64,000 nt of DNA, from the NCBI RefSeq assembly GCF_000428525.1, contig NZ_AUAC01000007.1, positions 1 through 64,000 of the forward strand. The letters run 5' to 3'. Shown here piece by piece: positions 53,268 to 61,980 of this stretch. Made by a program: the position numbers and the translations under genes. Numbering within the stretch: the first letter of the stretch is position 1; each line of letters begins with the position of its first letter. This stretch comes from Hellea balneolensis DSM 19091 (GTDB lineage: Bacteria > Pseudomonadota > Alphaproteobacteria > Caulobacterales > Maricaulaceae). Under the pieces are notes generated by a model. That model worked only from the letters and a program-made list of their open reading frames with translations. It made no database searches and was not told where the DNA came from.

Positions 53268-53287
53268 AGCCGCGAGCTTTCGCGGCT
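53268..53287 (+). terminator. Hairpin downstream of rpmJ
   Basis: AGCCGCGA (53268-53275) and TCGCGGCT (53280-53287) form a perfect 8-bp stem with a four-base loop, nine bases after the rpmJ stop. No T run follows, so it may be a weak or processing-type terminator. Confidence 0.5.
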
Positions 53288-53298
53288 CTACAGTGATA

Positions 53299-53328
53299 AT
53301 GCCTCTTGCCCCATCGGGTTGGAGGCAT
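53299..53328 (+). promoter_or_regulatory. Hairpin that hides the ribosome site of the TPR gene
   Basis: ATGCCTC (53299-53305) pairs with GAGGCAT (53322-53328), with a further CCC/GGG inner stem. The right arm contains most of the GGAGG (53321-53325) that serves ATG 53333. Such a fold would limit translation of the TPR protein. It may also end rpmJ transcripts. Confidence 0.45.
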
Positions 53329-53332
53329 CATT

Positions 53333-54043
53333 ATGTTTGGGATTATGAAACTTACCTCTTTCAGTTTTGCTCTTATGATAGCTTTTTCGAGCCAAGCCTT
53401 TGCACAAGAGAGCTCGCCTCCTATTCAAATCGAGCCCTCTGAACCGATTGAAGCGCCGGATATCGCGCCTGAAGTGACTCCCGAAACCATTATTGACTCT
53501 GACGATGAGCTGAAGTCAGTTGAAAAACCTGATTATTCTGATCTCACGGAAGAGGCTGAACGCACGGCCCGGCTTGATGAGCTTTTTATCCGCCTCCAAG
53601 CTAAGACCAACGAAGAGGATGCAAACCTCGTCGCAGAAGAAATTTGGGCAATCTGGCTTGATAGTGGTTCTGATACGGTAAACTTTATTTTACGGCGCGG
53701 TACGGCTGCGCAGAAACGTAACGATAACAAGCTTGCACGGCGTATGTATGATCACGTGACAAGTCTGAATCCTAAATATGCTGAAGGTTGGGCGAGGTCG
53801 TCGCGTCTGGCGCTTGAAGAAAAAGATTTAGGCCGTGCTTTGACAGAGGCCGCTCAAGCCTTAATTTATGAACCGCGGCATTTTTATGCGCTCTGGACGA
53901 TGGGCAATGTCTTTGAACAGCTAGGACGCCAGGATGAAGCGCTGGAGGCTTATCGCGAGGCGAATAAATTATATCCAGAGCTCAAAGCCGTTAAAGACAG
54001 GGTAGAGGCCCTGCAAAATAATATTGATGGCGACGTGCTTTAA
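53333..54043 (+). CDS. Periplasmic TPR protein
   Basis: This is a 236-residue exported protein: signal peptide ending QAFAQ, an acidic Pro/Glu/Ser linker, then tetratricopeptide units (RLDELFIRLQAKTNEEDANLVAEEIWAIWLD, KLARRMYDHVTSLNPKYAEGWARSS, GRALTEAAQALIYEPRHFYAL and DEALEAYREANKLYPELKAV, each in part). ATG 53333 has GGAGG seven bases upstream. Similar small TPR proteins are found near alphaproteobacterial L36 genes, but no partner can be named. Its stop overlaps the convergent peptidase gene by four bases. Confidence 0.82.
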   Translation: MFGIMKLTSFSFALMIAFSSQAFAQESSPPIQIEPSEPIEAPDIAPEVTPETIIDSDDELKSVEKPDYSDLTEEAERTARLDELFIRLQAKTNEEDANLVAEEIWAIWLDSGSDTVNFILRRGTAAQKRNDNKLARRMYDHVTSLNPKYAEGWARSSRLALEEKDLGRALTEAAQALIYEPRHFYALWTMGNVFEQLGRQDEALEAYREANKLYPELKAVKDRVEALQNNIDGDVL

Positions 54044-54984
54044 AGCCTGGTGGATTGGGCGAGGCTCTCAAGGTTTTCATCCAAGACGTGAGCCGTATTG
54101 ACGATCAATTTCAAAGAGTTTTCATAGAACGGGATTGGTATTGTTGAGAACTCATCTGTGGGTCTGTGGTAATGCGGATGATCTTCGACGCCGAAATACA
54201 GAAAAGGTATTCCTGCACTGTGAAAGATGCCGTGATCAGATTGAAGAGTCCAATCATTGGGCCCGTCTTCGGGTCTGTCATGGCCGAATGAAACTTTAAT
54301 ATCCACGCCTTTTGCGGCTTTGCTCACTAAGGGTTTTAGCGCGGGGGTATGATAGCTACCACTGGCGTAAATCTCGCCCGTTTTGTTTTGGCTCACCATA
54401 TCTAGATTTAAATTAAAAACAGCTCTGCTGCCGAAATCCGCAGCCTGGACATAATGACGAGCCCCTTGTAGACCCATCTCTTCTGCGTCTAGCCAAATAA
54501 ACAGCACATCATGATTTGAGGTCACACTGACAAAACTTTGCGCGATAGCAAATAGGGCGGCTGAACCGGAAGCGTTGTCGTCTGCCCCATTGTAAATTTC
54601 TCCATCGCGCTCGCCCAAATGGTCATAATGCGCTGTAATCACAAAAAGCGGCCCCTCGTCATTATCGTCAGTATCGATTAGCCCATGCAGGTTTACGGCG
54701 TCATAAACAGGACTATCCGGCGGGATAACGCCGTCCCTATTTGGGCGAGGCTGAGTTTTGAATTTGGTCTCATAAGTCATGTCAAAGACATCAAGCTTGG
54801 CAATTTCGCTTTTGAGGAAGGCTTGAGCCTTTGCATTTCCCTCCGATCCCGTGCGGCGGCCTTTCATGTCATCCGCAGATAAGGTTTTCATGATGCGAAT
54901 GGTATTGTCCGCGTCAAAACTCTGAGACGGCGCTTGTGAGCAAGCCGCCAACATTAACGGCAAAAGCAGGGTTGTATTTTTCAT
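54040..54984 (-). CDS. M28 family metallopeptidase, lipoprotein
   Basis: ATG 54984 begins a lipoprotein signal (lipobox LAAC), so I use it instead of the longer frame to 55020, giving 314 residues. The M28 zinc-ligand pattern is visible: VITAHYDHLG (His/Asp), NGADDNASGSAALFAIAQS (bridging Asp), IWLDAEEMGLQGARHY (catalytic Glu-Glu) and YFGVEDHPHYHRPTDEFS (final His). It should be an outer-membrane or periplasmic aminopeptidase. It starts ten bases after the M19 dipeptidase gene, probably in the same operon. Confidence 0.91.
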   Translation of the reverse strand: MKNTTLLLPLMLAACSQAPSQSFDADNTIRIMKTLSADDMKGRRTGSEGNAKAQAFLKSEIAKLDVFDMTYETKFKTQPRPNRDGVIPPDSPVYDAVNLHGLIDTDDNDEGPLFVITAHYDHLGERDGEIYNGADDNASGSAALFAIAQSFVSVTSNHDVLFIWLDAEEMGLQGARHYVQAADFGSRAVFNLNLDMVSQNKTGEIYASGSYHTPALKPLVSKAAKGVDIKVSFGHDRPEDGPNDWTLQSDHGIFHSAGIPFLYFGVEDHPHYHRPTDEFSTIPIPFYENSLKLIVNTAHVLDENLESLAQSTRL

Positions 54985-54994
54985 AAGGCTGTTC

Positions 54995-56161
54995 TTATTT
55001 TTCCGGCAGATTTTCTGCAAAATAGCGTTTTACATTTTCACCCATTACTTTGCGAATTTGCGGCTCTTTCATGCCTTGGGCGATAAGCTCATGGGTGATG
55101 GCGGCGAGTTCAGACGTGTCGAGCGCCGTTTTTACCGTCCCATCATAATCAGAGCCAAGCGCGACAGCATCCTCACCTAAAAGATCAACGGCGTGGATGA
55201 TTTCGGTGGCAATGCCTTTAGGCGAAATATCGCAAATGGCGCCGCTAAAATAACCAATACCCAAAATACCGCCTCGCGCCGCGATTTGAAGGAGTATATC
55301 ATCAGGTAAGTTTCTGTTGGCTGTTTTTGGACAGCCGCTAATTGTGCCGCCATGCGAAATAAACAGAGGCGCGTCTACAAGGGTTAAAACATCACGCACA
55401 GTTTGGCGGGAACTATGGGCCACATCAATCATGATGTTTCGGCGCTCCATTTCCAAGACAGCCTCGCGCCCGAACCGAGTGAGACCCGCTTGAGATCGGC
55501 CATGCATAGAGCCGCCTAATTCATTGTCAAAAAAATGCTGTAACCCCATGGCGCGGTAACCCTCATCGTAAAGCTTTGCAATATTTTCAATCTTGCCTTC
55601 GAGCGGGTGCGATCCTTCGGTCAGAAGTAGAGCGATAAGTGTGCCGCCCGGTTGATTAAGGTCAGACTTTTTACGGGCGATAACAAGGTTATTTTGCGCG
55701 CGGCTTTCTATCTTGTGAAGGCGTTGGGCTTGGAACGCGGCGCGTTCATAGATGGAGCCCCATGTGCGTAGCGGCCAAAGCTGTAACTTTGCCAGAGTTG
55801 TAATGTCATCAGGAGCATCGGCATCATTACCGTCAAAGTTCAGCCCGCGCGGGGATTTCGTGACCGCGCTGAAAACCTGAATGTCGACGCCGCCTTCGCG
55901 AAGTCGCGGCAAATCCACATGGCCTCTGTCCCATCTTTTTTCGGGATTACGCCGCCATAAAAGGCTGTCGCTATGTAAGTCAGCTACGAGAAGGGTTGCG
56001 TGAAGCGCTTTAGCCCGTTCAGAGACCGGATAAGGGTCATGAACCGCAACGGGATTCATTCTTGCGTCTGTTTGCGGAACGGCGATTCCAAAAATATAAA
56101 TTACCACTGTAATCAGCAACAATAATATAAGGCCGGATATCCATTTAAATGCTTTTCTCAT
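54995..56161 (-). CDS. Membrane dipeptidase (M19, renal-dipeptidase family)
   Basis: This is a 388-residue M19 enzyme with an N-terminal membrane anchor (about residues 7-26). The zinc-site signature is LLVADLHSDSLLW (HxD), then RGHVDLPRLREGGVDIQVFSAV, a bridging Glu in LLTEGSHPLEGKIENIAKLYDEGYRAMGLQHF (in part), and the later His ligands in DVAHSSRQTV and ISHGGTISGCP. LGSDYDGTVKTAL completes the family pattern. It splits dipeptides, possibly with D-residues. Together with the adjacent M28 peptidase it forms a peptide-degrading pair at the cell envelope. Confidence 0.92.
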   Translation of the reverse strand: MRKAFKWISGLILLLLITVVIYIFGIAVPQTDARMNPVAVHDPYPVSERAKALHATLLVADLHSDSLLWRRNPEKRWDRGHVDLPRLREGGVDIQVFSAVTKSPRGLNFDGNDADAPDDITTLAKLQLWPLRTWGSIYERAAFQAQRLHKIESRAQNNLVIARKKSDLNQPGGTLIALLLTEGSHPLEGKIENIAKLYDEGYRAMGLQHFFDNELGGSMHGRSQAGLTRFGREAVLEMERRNIMIDVAHSSRQTVRDVLTLVDAPLFISHGGTISGCPKTANRNLPDDILLQIAARGGILGIGYFSGAICDISPKGIATEIIHAVDLLGEDAVALGSDYDGTVKTALDTSELAAITHELIAQGMKEPQIRKVMGENVKRYFAENLPEK

Positions 56162-56212
56162 AGCTTCACTGTTGCGAGGCGATAGGCCTAGGTCAAGTCA
56201 GAAACAGACAGC

Positions 56213-56905
56213 TCAGCTATTTTGCCCAAGCCATCCGGTTAAGTCATTTGTGATGTAATCCACCCAGTCAGCTTTCGTCGTCTGGCCTGCAGGGCGCGTA
56301 ATTTCAGGCTCATCACCCCAATCTTCATCCGAGGTGACCAATACCGTTGCCATGCCCATATGTTTCGGGACTTCAAGATTGCGCACACTGTCTTCGAAAA
56401 AGATGGCGGTCTTAGGGTCTATGTCAAAGACATCGCAAAATTTTATGTAGGGGCTACGTTTGGGCTTCGGAACATAGTCTACATCCTCAATGCCAAAACT
56501 CCCGTCAAAGAGATCAAACAGGTTTAAGTGACCTGCCACATTTTTAGCATGGCCTTTGGAGCCGTTTGTAAAGATGAATTTCCGTCCTGGAAGGGCTTGA
56601 ATATACTCCCGCAGCTTCGGATCAGGTTTCAGCATTTGTAAGTCAACATCATGGACATAATCCAGAAATTCGGCTGGATCCATACCGTGAACAGCCATCA
56701 TGCCCGAAAGTGATGTGCCATACTCAGCGAGAAACTCTTTCTGGACGAGGCGAGCTTTATTGGGTTGAAGTGCCAGATAACGGCTGATGAAGGCTGTAAT
56801 TTTTCTATCGATTTGAGAGAAGAATTCTGCATCCGCACGGTAAAGCGTATTATCGAGATCAAATATCCAGTTATATATGTGTGACAAGTCAGAATTGCGG
56901 GTCAT
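56213..56905 (-). CDS. HAD-family pyrimidine 5'-nucleotidase
   Basis: ATG 56905 is adjacent to the upstream stop (TGATATG), so I use it; a longer frame to 56941 overlaps. The 230-residue product is a HAD hydrolase with the Asp nucleophile in FDLDNTLYRADAEFF, motif II Thr/Ser in FTNGSKGHA, motif III Lys in PKPKRSPY and motif IV FFEDSVRNL. This subgroup, near argB in many alphaproteobacteria, resembles SDT1/UmpH-type pyrimidine nucleotidases. Here a DUF1036 gene lies between it and argB. Confidence 0.88.
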   Translation of the reverse strand: MTRNSDLSHIYNWIFDLDNTLYRADAEFFSQIDRKITAFISRYLALQPNKARLVQKEFLAEYGTSLSGMMAVHGMDPAEFLDYVHDVDLQMLKPDPKLREYIQALPGRKFIFTNGSKGHAKNVAGHLNLFDLFDGSFGIEDVDYVPKPKRSPYIKFCDVFDIDPKTAIFFEDSVRNLEVPKHMGMATVLVTSDEDWGDEPEITRPAGQTTKADWVDYITNDLTGWLGQNS

Positions 56906-56906
56906 A

Positions 56907-57968
56907 TCATTGACGCAATCCCACGGCATTTGGCACAGCAAAATCCTGATCCGTCAGCGTGACGCGAATACCGTCCGTATCAGTTGGGAGGGGCCGGAAG
57001 TTTGCAACTGCGTAACCTGCCTCAGTGCAATAATCGCGTCCTAAAGCTGAAAACTTAGCTTCGGCGACACAAAATTGCGCCGGTGTTGTCGCGACAGATC
57101 TCAGGCGTTTATCTGGGCCGGCCTCGCGCCCGTCTACAGTTGTGATAATATTTTCGGCCAAGGCATAGTAATGTGCATCCGTGCCCTGAAGCGTTTTCGT
57201 GAGAGGCCGCAAGCACTCGCCTCGCGCAATGCTCCACCAGCCGCGAGATTTCCAATCACCGTCATCCCGCGTAGCGACAGCTGTCCATATTTTCCCGGAG
57301 CTGTTATTGCAGACCTCAAGTCCGATTTCATCTTGCCGGGCTTTAGCCGTTTTTGCCATTGTATCAATCAAGGCATTATTTTCAATATTTTTATCGAGTT
57401 TGTTGTCTTTTTTAAAATCGGCAATCGTTCTCATTGTCCGTCGTCCTGGGACACCATCAATACGGGTTATTTTATAGCCACTATCTTTGAGTAAGCGCTG
57501 CATTCCCGCTGTTGCGGCATTTTTCCCAAAATTATCGGGTTCGATAAATGTAGTTTGTGGATCGGAAGGATCAACGGCCAGATAGTTTTGGGTTTTTAGG
57601 TTCTGTAGTTGGCAGCTTTGGCTTGCATCAGCGGTAAAGCTTTTTTCGGAAATACATAGCGGCACATTCCCAGCCCATTCGCGTATTCCGCCTTGGTGGA
57701 CAGAGTCGCTTTCGGCAAAAATATATCGCGGAGAATTCAATGGAACCGATTGCGCAATGCATTCACCGGGGCGTGATTTTTCCCAGCCTTTGGGGCTGAT
57801 TTTTCCGCCGCGCATATAAGCTGTGGCTAAGCGGAGGATATAGCTGGTTTCATTACAGATTTCCCATTCGGATACTGCAGCCGCGGAGCTTGAACGAAGC
57901 TGAGTGTCTTGTGCCAATGCGCTAAACGGAAACGCCCAAGCGGCGGCTATAAGCAAGACGGCTCTCAT
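56907..57968 (-). CDS. Exported DUF1036 / peptidoglycan-binding protein
   Basis: This is a 353-residue secreted protein with signal peptide (ends SALAQ). It has two DUF1036-type segments, one at about residues 33-115 ([35 protein letters not shown]) and one at about 215-330 ([35 protein letters not shown]), flanking a peptidoglycan-binding helix bundle (about 150-200: [28 protein letters not shown] in part). All Cys pairs typical of DUF1036 are present. It overlaps argB by four bases (ATGA) and runs into the HAD gene, so it is inside the argB operon. Function unknown; a wall-linked role is likely. Confidence 0.82.
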   Translation of the reverse strand: MRAVLLIAAAWAFPFSALAQDTQLRSSSAAAVSEWEICNETSYILRLATAYMRGGKISPKGWEKSRPGECIAQSVPLNSPRYIFAESDSVHQGGIREWAGNVPLCISEKSFTADASQSCQLQNLKTQNYLAVDPSDPQTTFIEPDNFGKNAATAGMQRLLKDSGYKITRIDGVPGRRTMRTIADFKKDNKLDKNIENNALIDTMAKTAKARQDEIGLEVCNNSSGKIWTAVATRDDGDWKSRGWWSIARGECLRPLTKTLQGTDAHYYALAENIITTVDGREAGPDKRLRSVATTPAQFCVAEAKFSALGRDYCTEAGYAVANFRPLPTDTDGIRVTLTDQDFAVPNAVGLRQ

Positions 57969-58828
57969 CCGATAAGAGTTCCTGCGCCTTGGTCAGTGAA
58001 AAGCTCAACGAGTAAGCCGTGTGCACGGCGGCCATCCAATATAACAACGGCGCCAACCCCTGCTTCAACGGCCTCAATAGCTGTTGTGAGTTTAGGTATC
58101 ATGCCGCCTTGAGCTGTGCCGTCATGGATAAGTCCTTTTGCGTCATCTGCGGACAGGTTTGTCAGAAGGTTCTTATCTTTATCCATCACACCTTCAATAT
58201 CGGTCAAAAGCATAAGTCTTGAAGCTTTCAGCGCACCCGCTAATACTCCTGCCGCCGTGTCTGCATTGACGTTAAATGAGGCGCCATCGGCACCTCCGCT
58301 TATAGGTGAGACAACTGGAATGAAACCAGGATCCGCCGCCGCCAAGACATCAAGAACGGATGTGTCGGTGGATTGAGGAACTCCAGTGAAGCCAAGTTTT
58401 TTATCTTTTGCCTTGGCGGTGATCAAATTAGCGTCCCGTCCTGAAAGCCCGACGGCTCGCCCCCCCGCCTCATTGATGGCTTGGACGATGGATTTGTTAA
58501 TAGCGCCAGAGAGAACCATTTCGGCAACGCCCACCGTTTCTATGTCCGACACACGCAGCCCATCGACAAATTCTGATTTGATGTTGAGTTTCTGAAGCAT
58601 AGAGCCAATTTGCGGTCCGCCGCCATGCACAATGACAGGGCGCACGCCAAATTGCTTTAGCAGGACAACATCTCTGGCAAATTGAGTTGTAAGCTGAGGA
58701 TCGCCCATCGCGTGGCCCCCGAACTTTATGACAATTGTTTGCCCCGCATAACGCTGAATGAAGGGCAAGGCTTCGGAGAGTGTTTGCGCACTTGTCCAAC
58801 CTGTTTCATTTTTACGCCGTTTGAGCAT
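57965..58828 (-). CDS. argB: Acetylglutamate kinase
   Basis: This enzyme phosphorylates N-acetyl-L-glutamate, the second step of arginine synthesis. The 287 residues show the amino-acid kinase fold: [46 protein letters not shown] (in part), SGRDANLI, and [17 protein letters not shown]. The length and N-terminal extension suggest the arginine-inhibited hexameric form. Co-transcribed with the DUF1036 gene. Confidence 0.95.
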   Translation of the reverse strand: MLKRRKNETGWTSAQTLSEALPFIQRYAGQTIVIKFGGHAMGDPQLTTQFARDVVLLKQFGVRPVIVHGGGPQIGSMLQKLNIKSEFVDGLRVSDIETVGVAEMVLSGAINKSIVQAINEAGGRAVGLSGRDANLITAKAKDKKLGFTGVPQSTDTSVLDVLAAADPGFIPVVSPISGGADGASFNVNADTAAGVLAGALKASRLMLLTDIEGVMDKDKNLLTNLSADDAKGLIHDGTAQGGMIPKLTTAIEAVEAGVGAVVILDGRRAHGLLVELFTDQGAGTLIG

Positions 58829-58889
58829 TGTGTGTCCGTATTGTGTTTCGCGTCTTATAAGAAATAAACTGCCAAAGATAAGTTAAATT

Positions 58890-58908
58890 ATCATAGTAAA
58901 CCTATGAT
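58890..58908. repeat. Inverted repeat ATCATAG/CTATGAT upstream of argB
   Basis: ATCATAG (58890-58896) and CTATGAT (58902-58908) are perfect partners around TAAAC, in the 104-base gap between engB and argB. It could be a weak hairpin or an operator for argB. Confidence 0.4.
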
Positions 58909-58932
58909 TATTTCTCGGAGTTTATCCTAAAC

Positions 58933-59568
58933 CTAGGGCAAAGCCAGTGTCGCAATTTCGGCGCGTAAGTCATCCAAGCCATGCTTCTTCTCAGAGGATG
59001 TGCAGATAATCTTTGGGAAGGCGGCGGGGCGTTTCGCAATGGCCTTGAGAGTCTTAGTCAGCACTTTATCAAGTTCGCCTTTTTTCAGCTTATCAACTTT
59101 GGTCATGATAATTTGATATGTCACAGCTGTTTCGTCGAGCATACCCATCAGCTCAAGATCGCTGTCTTTGATGCCGTGGCGGCTATCAATGAGGAGGAAG
59201 ACCCTCCGCAATGAGGCACGTCCAAAGAGAAATTCCCGTGTTAGCTTTGTCCAGCGGGCAATATCAGATTTCGAGGCTTTGGCGTAGCCATAACCTGGCA
59301 AATCCACGACAAATAAGCGCTCATCCACGTTAAAATAGTTCAGCTCTCTCGTGCGGCCCGGCGTATTGGAGGCGCGCGCTAAACCTTTGCGGTTTGTGAG
59401 TGCGTTAATCAGGCTCGATTTGCCCACATTGGATCGCCCTGCGAAACAAATCTCAGGTAAGCGGGCAGGAGGGAGCGTGTCCAAACTCACCGCGCTCAGC
59501 ATAAATGTCACTTCGCGCGCAAATAAAAGCCGTCCGGCCTCTATCTCTTTTTTGGAAAAATCGTCCAT
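58933..59568 (-). CDS. engB: Ribosome biogenesis GTPase EngB (YsxC/YihA)
   Basis: This is a small GTPase needed for large-subunit maturation, 211 residues. The G1 motif is GRSNVGKSS, G2/G3 occur as ASNTPGRTRELNYF and DLPGYGYA, and G4 is TKVDKLK. All G-boxes are intact. It is three bases from yidC, and the run rpmH-rnpA-yidC-engB is a conserved bacterial gene order. Confidence 0.95.
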   Translation of the reverse strand: MDDFSKKEIEAGRLLFAREVTFMLSAVSLDTLPPARLPEICFAGRSNVGKSSLINALTNRKGLARASNTPGRTRELNYFNVDERLFVVDLPGYGYAKASKSDIARWTKLTREFLFGRASLRRVFLLIDSRHGIKDSDLELMGMLDETAVTYQIIMTKVDKLKKGELDKVLTKTLKAIAKRPAAFPKIICTSSEKKHGLDDLRAEIATLALP

Positions 59569-59570
59569 GC

Positions 59571-61328
59571 TTATTCGGAGGCAGGCTCTTCCTTGCCTGT
59601 AATTTTGCGCCAGAATTTATCGACGGGCGTGTCCACTTTGAACTTACGCGTGATGTAATATTGCTGTCCAAAGGAAAGGATATTGTTCCAGACCCAGTAA
59701 AGCAGAAGGCCTGTCGCAAATGGCGCTAGAATAAACATAAAGACCCAAGGCATAAATTTGAATATTTTAGCTTGCATCGGATCTCCGGCAGGCGGTGTTA
59801 GCGTGTACATCAAGCTCATAGTGATGCCGTAGAGGATGGCCAACGGACCGATCGCCAAAAATCCTAATATAGGGATCGGGACACCATCCCACGGCAGGAG
59901 GCCGAATCCGTTTAAAATAGAGAGAGGGTCTTTTGCGGAAAGGTCGCGGATCCAGCCAAAAAACGGCTCATGGCGCAGGTCAATATTGATAAACACCGCT
60001 TTATAAAGCGAGAAGAAAACAAAAATGGTTGGAATAATCGGAAGGCAACCCGCAGCAGGATTGACGCCTTCTTTTTTATAAAGCCCCATCATCTCTTGTT
60101 GCATTTTCATGCGGTCATCTTTGTAAAGGGCTTGCAGCTTTTTGACCTTGGGCTGCACTTTTTTCATCTTGGCCTGGCTCTCATATTGTTTGTTAAAGAG
60201 CGGGAACATCAGAACTTTGATGATGAAGGTCAGAGCCAATATTCCGAGACCAAAGTTGCCCAAGAGACTACCTAATTTTGAAAGAGCCCAGTTGATAGGC
60301 TTTACAAGGATTTTAAACTTGCCCCAACCAATCGCGCTGGTCATTTGCACAATTCCAAGACCTTCTTCATATTCTGTCAACACGCCCCAATCCTTTGCGC
60401 CGACATAAATATGGCCCACTGACTCTACTGTCACGCCAGGGGTTAGGGTCACAGGGGAGAGCGCATAACTTGTTTCATAGACGCTTTTTGTATCGACAGA
60501 GCGGTAATCATATGAGGCTGTAATGTTTTGACCTTGCGGGGCAATAGCGGCGGCGAGCCAATATTTATCTGTCAGGCCGACCCACCCAGCGGGTCCGGTT
60601 TCCGTCCAGCTTTCTTTTTTGGAGAGTTTTTTATATTTCCATTCGTGATATTTATTATCGACAACTGAAATGGGGCCTTCTTGTAGGATAAAGAAATTTG
60701 TCAGATCATCAGGCAGTTGGTGTTGGCGCGATACACCTTTGCGGGTGAGGGTGCGTTCGCCGCCAGCCGTGTTAGTCAATTTATCTGTTAGGGTGATGAG
60801 ATAGCGATCATCAACAGATACAGTGCGTTCAATTACAACGCCATTCACCTCAGTTTGCAGGACGACAGGGCTAGTTTCTGTAAGTGTAGTACCGGAGACT
60901 ATTGACCACGCTGTGTCAAAGCCGAAATTGTCATTCATGCCGACCCAGTTATCTGTAATGTAGGCTGCGAAATCTGCGCCTTGCGGTGTTAATAAGACAA
61001 CTTTGCCGTCTTCAGCATCCAAACTTTTATCGTAATTCTTCAGCAAGACATCATCGAAGCGTGTGCCAGTTGTCAAGAAAGACCCTTTTAAAGAGGCCGT
61101 CTCTATGTTGATGCGTGTTCCCTCACTGACCAAGACTTCACGCGGTTGTATAGGGGCAGGAGGATTGGCTTCAATCTCCGCGATAAGAGCATTTTCTTTT
61201 AGTGCATCAGCACGGGCTTTTTCTGCTAAAGGTTTTCCGAAAAAAAACCAATATCCCAGCAAAACAATGCCGGATAGCACCATGGCTACAATGAAGTTTT
61301 TCTGATCGTTGCTTTGGTGGTCTTGCAT
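59571..61328 (-). CDS. yidC: Membrane protein insertase YidC
   Basis: This inserts and folds inner-membrane proteins with or without SecYEG. The 585-residue protein has an N-terminal membrane anchor (about 12-29), a large periplasmic domain (about 60-345) characteristic of Gram-negative YidC, then the five-helix core with the hydrophilic-groove Arg region and cytoplasmic coiled coil (KKVQPKVKKLQALYKDDRMKMQQEMMGLYKKEGVNPAAGCLPI in parts). The basic tail ends in WRKITGKEEPASE. It starts three bases after rnpA. The yidD gene often found between them is absent. Confidence 0.95.
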   Translation of the reverse strand: MQDHQSNDQKNFIVAMVLSGIVLLGYWFFFGKPLAEKARADALKENALIAEIEANPPAPIQPREVLVSEGTRINIETASLKGSFLTTGTRFDDVLLKNYDKSLDAEDGKVVLLTPQGADFAAYITDNWVGMNDNFGFDTAWSIVSGTTLTETSPVVLQTEVNGVVIERTVSVDDRYLITLTDKLTNTAGGERTLTRKGVSRQHQLPDDLTNFFILQEGPISVVDNKYHEWKYKKLSKKESWTETGPAGWVGLTDKYWLAAAIAPQGQNITASYDYRSVDTKSVYETSYALSPVTLTPGVTVESVGHIYVGAKDWGVLTEYEEGLGIVQMTSAIGWGKFKILVKPINWALSKLGSLLGNFGLGILALTFIIKVLMFPLFNKQYESQAKMKKVQPKVKKLQALYKDDRMKMQQEMMGLYKKEGVNPAAGCLPIIPTIFVFFSLYKAVFINIDLRHEPFFGWIRDLSAKDPLSILNGFGLLPWDGVPIPILGFLAIGPLAILYGITMSLMYTLTPPAGDPMQAKIFKFMPWVFMFILAPFATGLLLYWVWNNILSFGQQYYITRKFKVDTPVDKFWRKITGKEEPASE

Positions 61329-61331
61329 GGC

Positions 61332-61709
61332 TCAGCCGTTCTGTTTCTTATTTTTACGTGTTTTAGTCATTTGCGCGAGGCTTGAAAGCGCTTTTTGTGC
61401 ATCTGCGACTAATGTTTCATATGGGGTGGAGACCGTCGAATTGCGAGCAATAAAAACGTAATCCGTTCCTTTTCGGCCTAATTCAGGGAGTGTTTCCAAA
61501 GCAATGCTTCGCATACGCCGTTTTGCGCGATTGCGAATAACGGCATTTCCGATTTTTTTGGTGGCCGTGAAGCCTACGCGAATATTCTGGCTTTCAGGAT
61601 TTTCACGAGCTTGGATAACAATGCCGCCTCTGGCCTGATAACGGCCTTCCCGAACAAACAAAAACTCGGACCGCTTTTTCAGCACTCCGAGTTTTCCAAG
61701 TTTATTCAT
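61332..61709 (-). CDS. rnpA: Ribonuclease P protein component
   Basis: This is the protein subunit of RNase P, which trims the 5' leader of tRNA precursors. The 125-residue basic protein carries the family signature GNAVIRNRAKRRMRSIAL (RNR region) near residues 52-70, with KKRSEFLFVREG at the start and DYVFIARNSTVS later. It follows rpmH by 25 bases, the classical pairing. Confidence 0.93.
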   Translation of the reverse strand: MNKLGKLGVLKKRSEFLFVREGRYQARGGIVIQARENPESQNIRVGFTATKKIGNAVIRNRAKRRMRSIALETLPELGRKGTDYVFIARNSTVSTPYETLVADAQKALSSLAQMTKTRKNKKQNG

Positions 61710-61734
61710 GACGCTCTACGCGCTAAGATGCTGT

Positions 61735-61869
61735 CTAGGCTGACAGAACCTTACGTCCTTTTGCACGGCGGCGAGCCAAGATGGCACGGCCATTCTTAGT
61801 GGCCATGCGTGAGCGGAAGCCGTGACGGCGTTTGCGAACCAATACAGAAGGTTGAAAAGTACGTTTCAT
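61735..61869 (-). CDS. rpmH: Ribosomal protein bL34
   Basis: This encodes a 44-residue L34, too short for many ORF screens. The translation [20 protein letters not shown] then [20 protein letters not shown] and VLSA is the family sequence throughout. A promoter lies at 61917-61945. It heads the minus-strand rpmH-rnpA-yidC-engB group. Confidence 0.97.
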   Translation of the reverse strand: MKRTFQPSVLVRKRRHGFRSRMATKNGRAILARRRAKGRKVLSA

Positions 61870-61916
61870 TTTAGTCTCCAAAACCACTTTTTAGCGGCTG
61901 ATATCTCAAGACGCGG

Positions 61917-61945
61917 CTATTAAGGGCGAGTCTGTGGGAAGTCAA
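61917..61945 (-). promoter_or_regulatory. Promoter of the rpmH-rnpA-yidC group
   Basis: On the minus strand TTGACT (61940-61945), a 17-base spacer, then TAATAG (61917-61922) make a strong sigma-70-like promoter about 48 bases before the rpmH start. The rpmH promoter is usually strong, which fits. Confidence 0.65.
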
Positions 61946-61980
61946 GCGGTGCGTGGAAGGAATTTCACTCCCTTTTGAGC

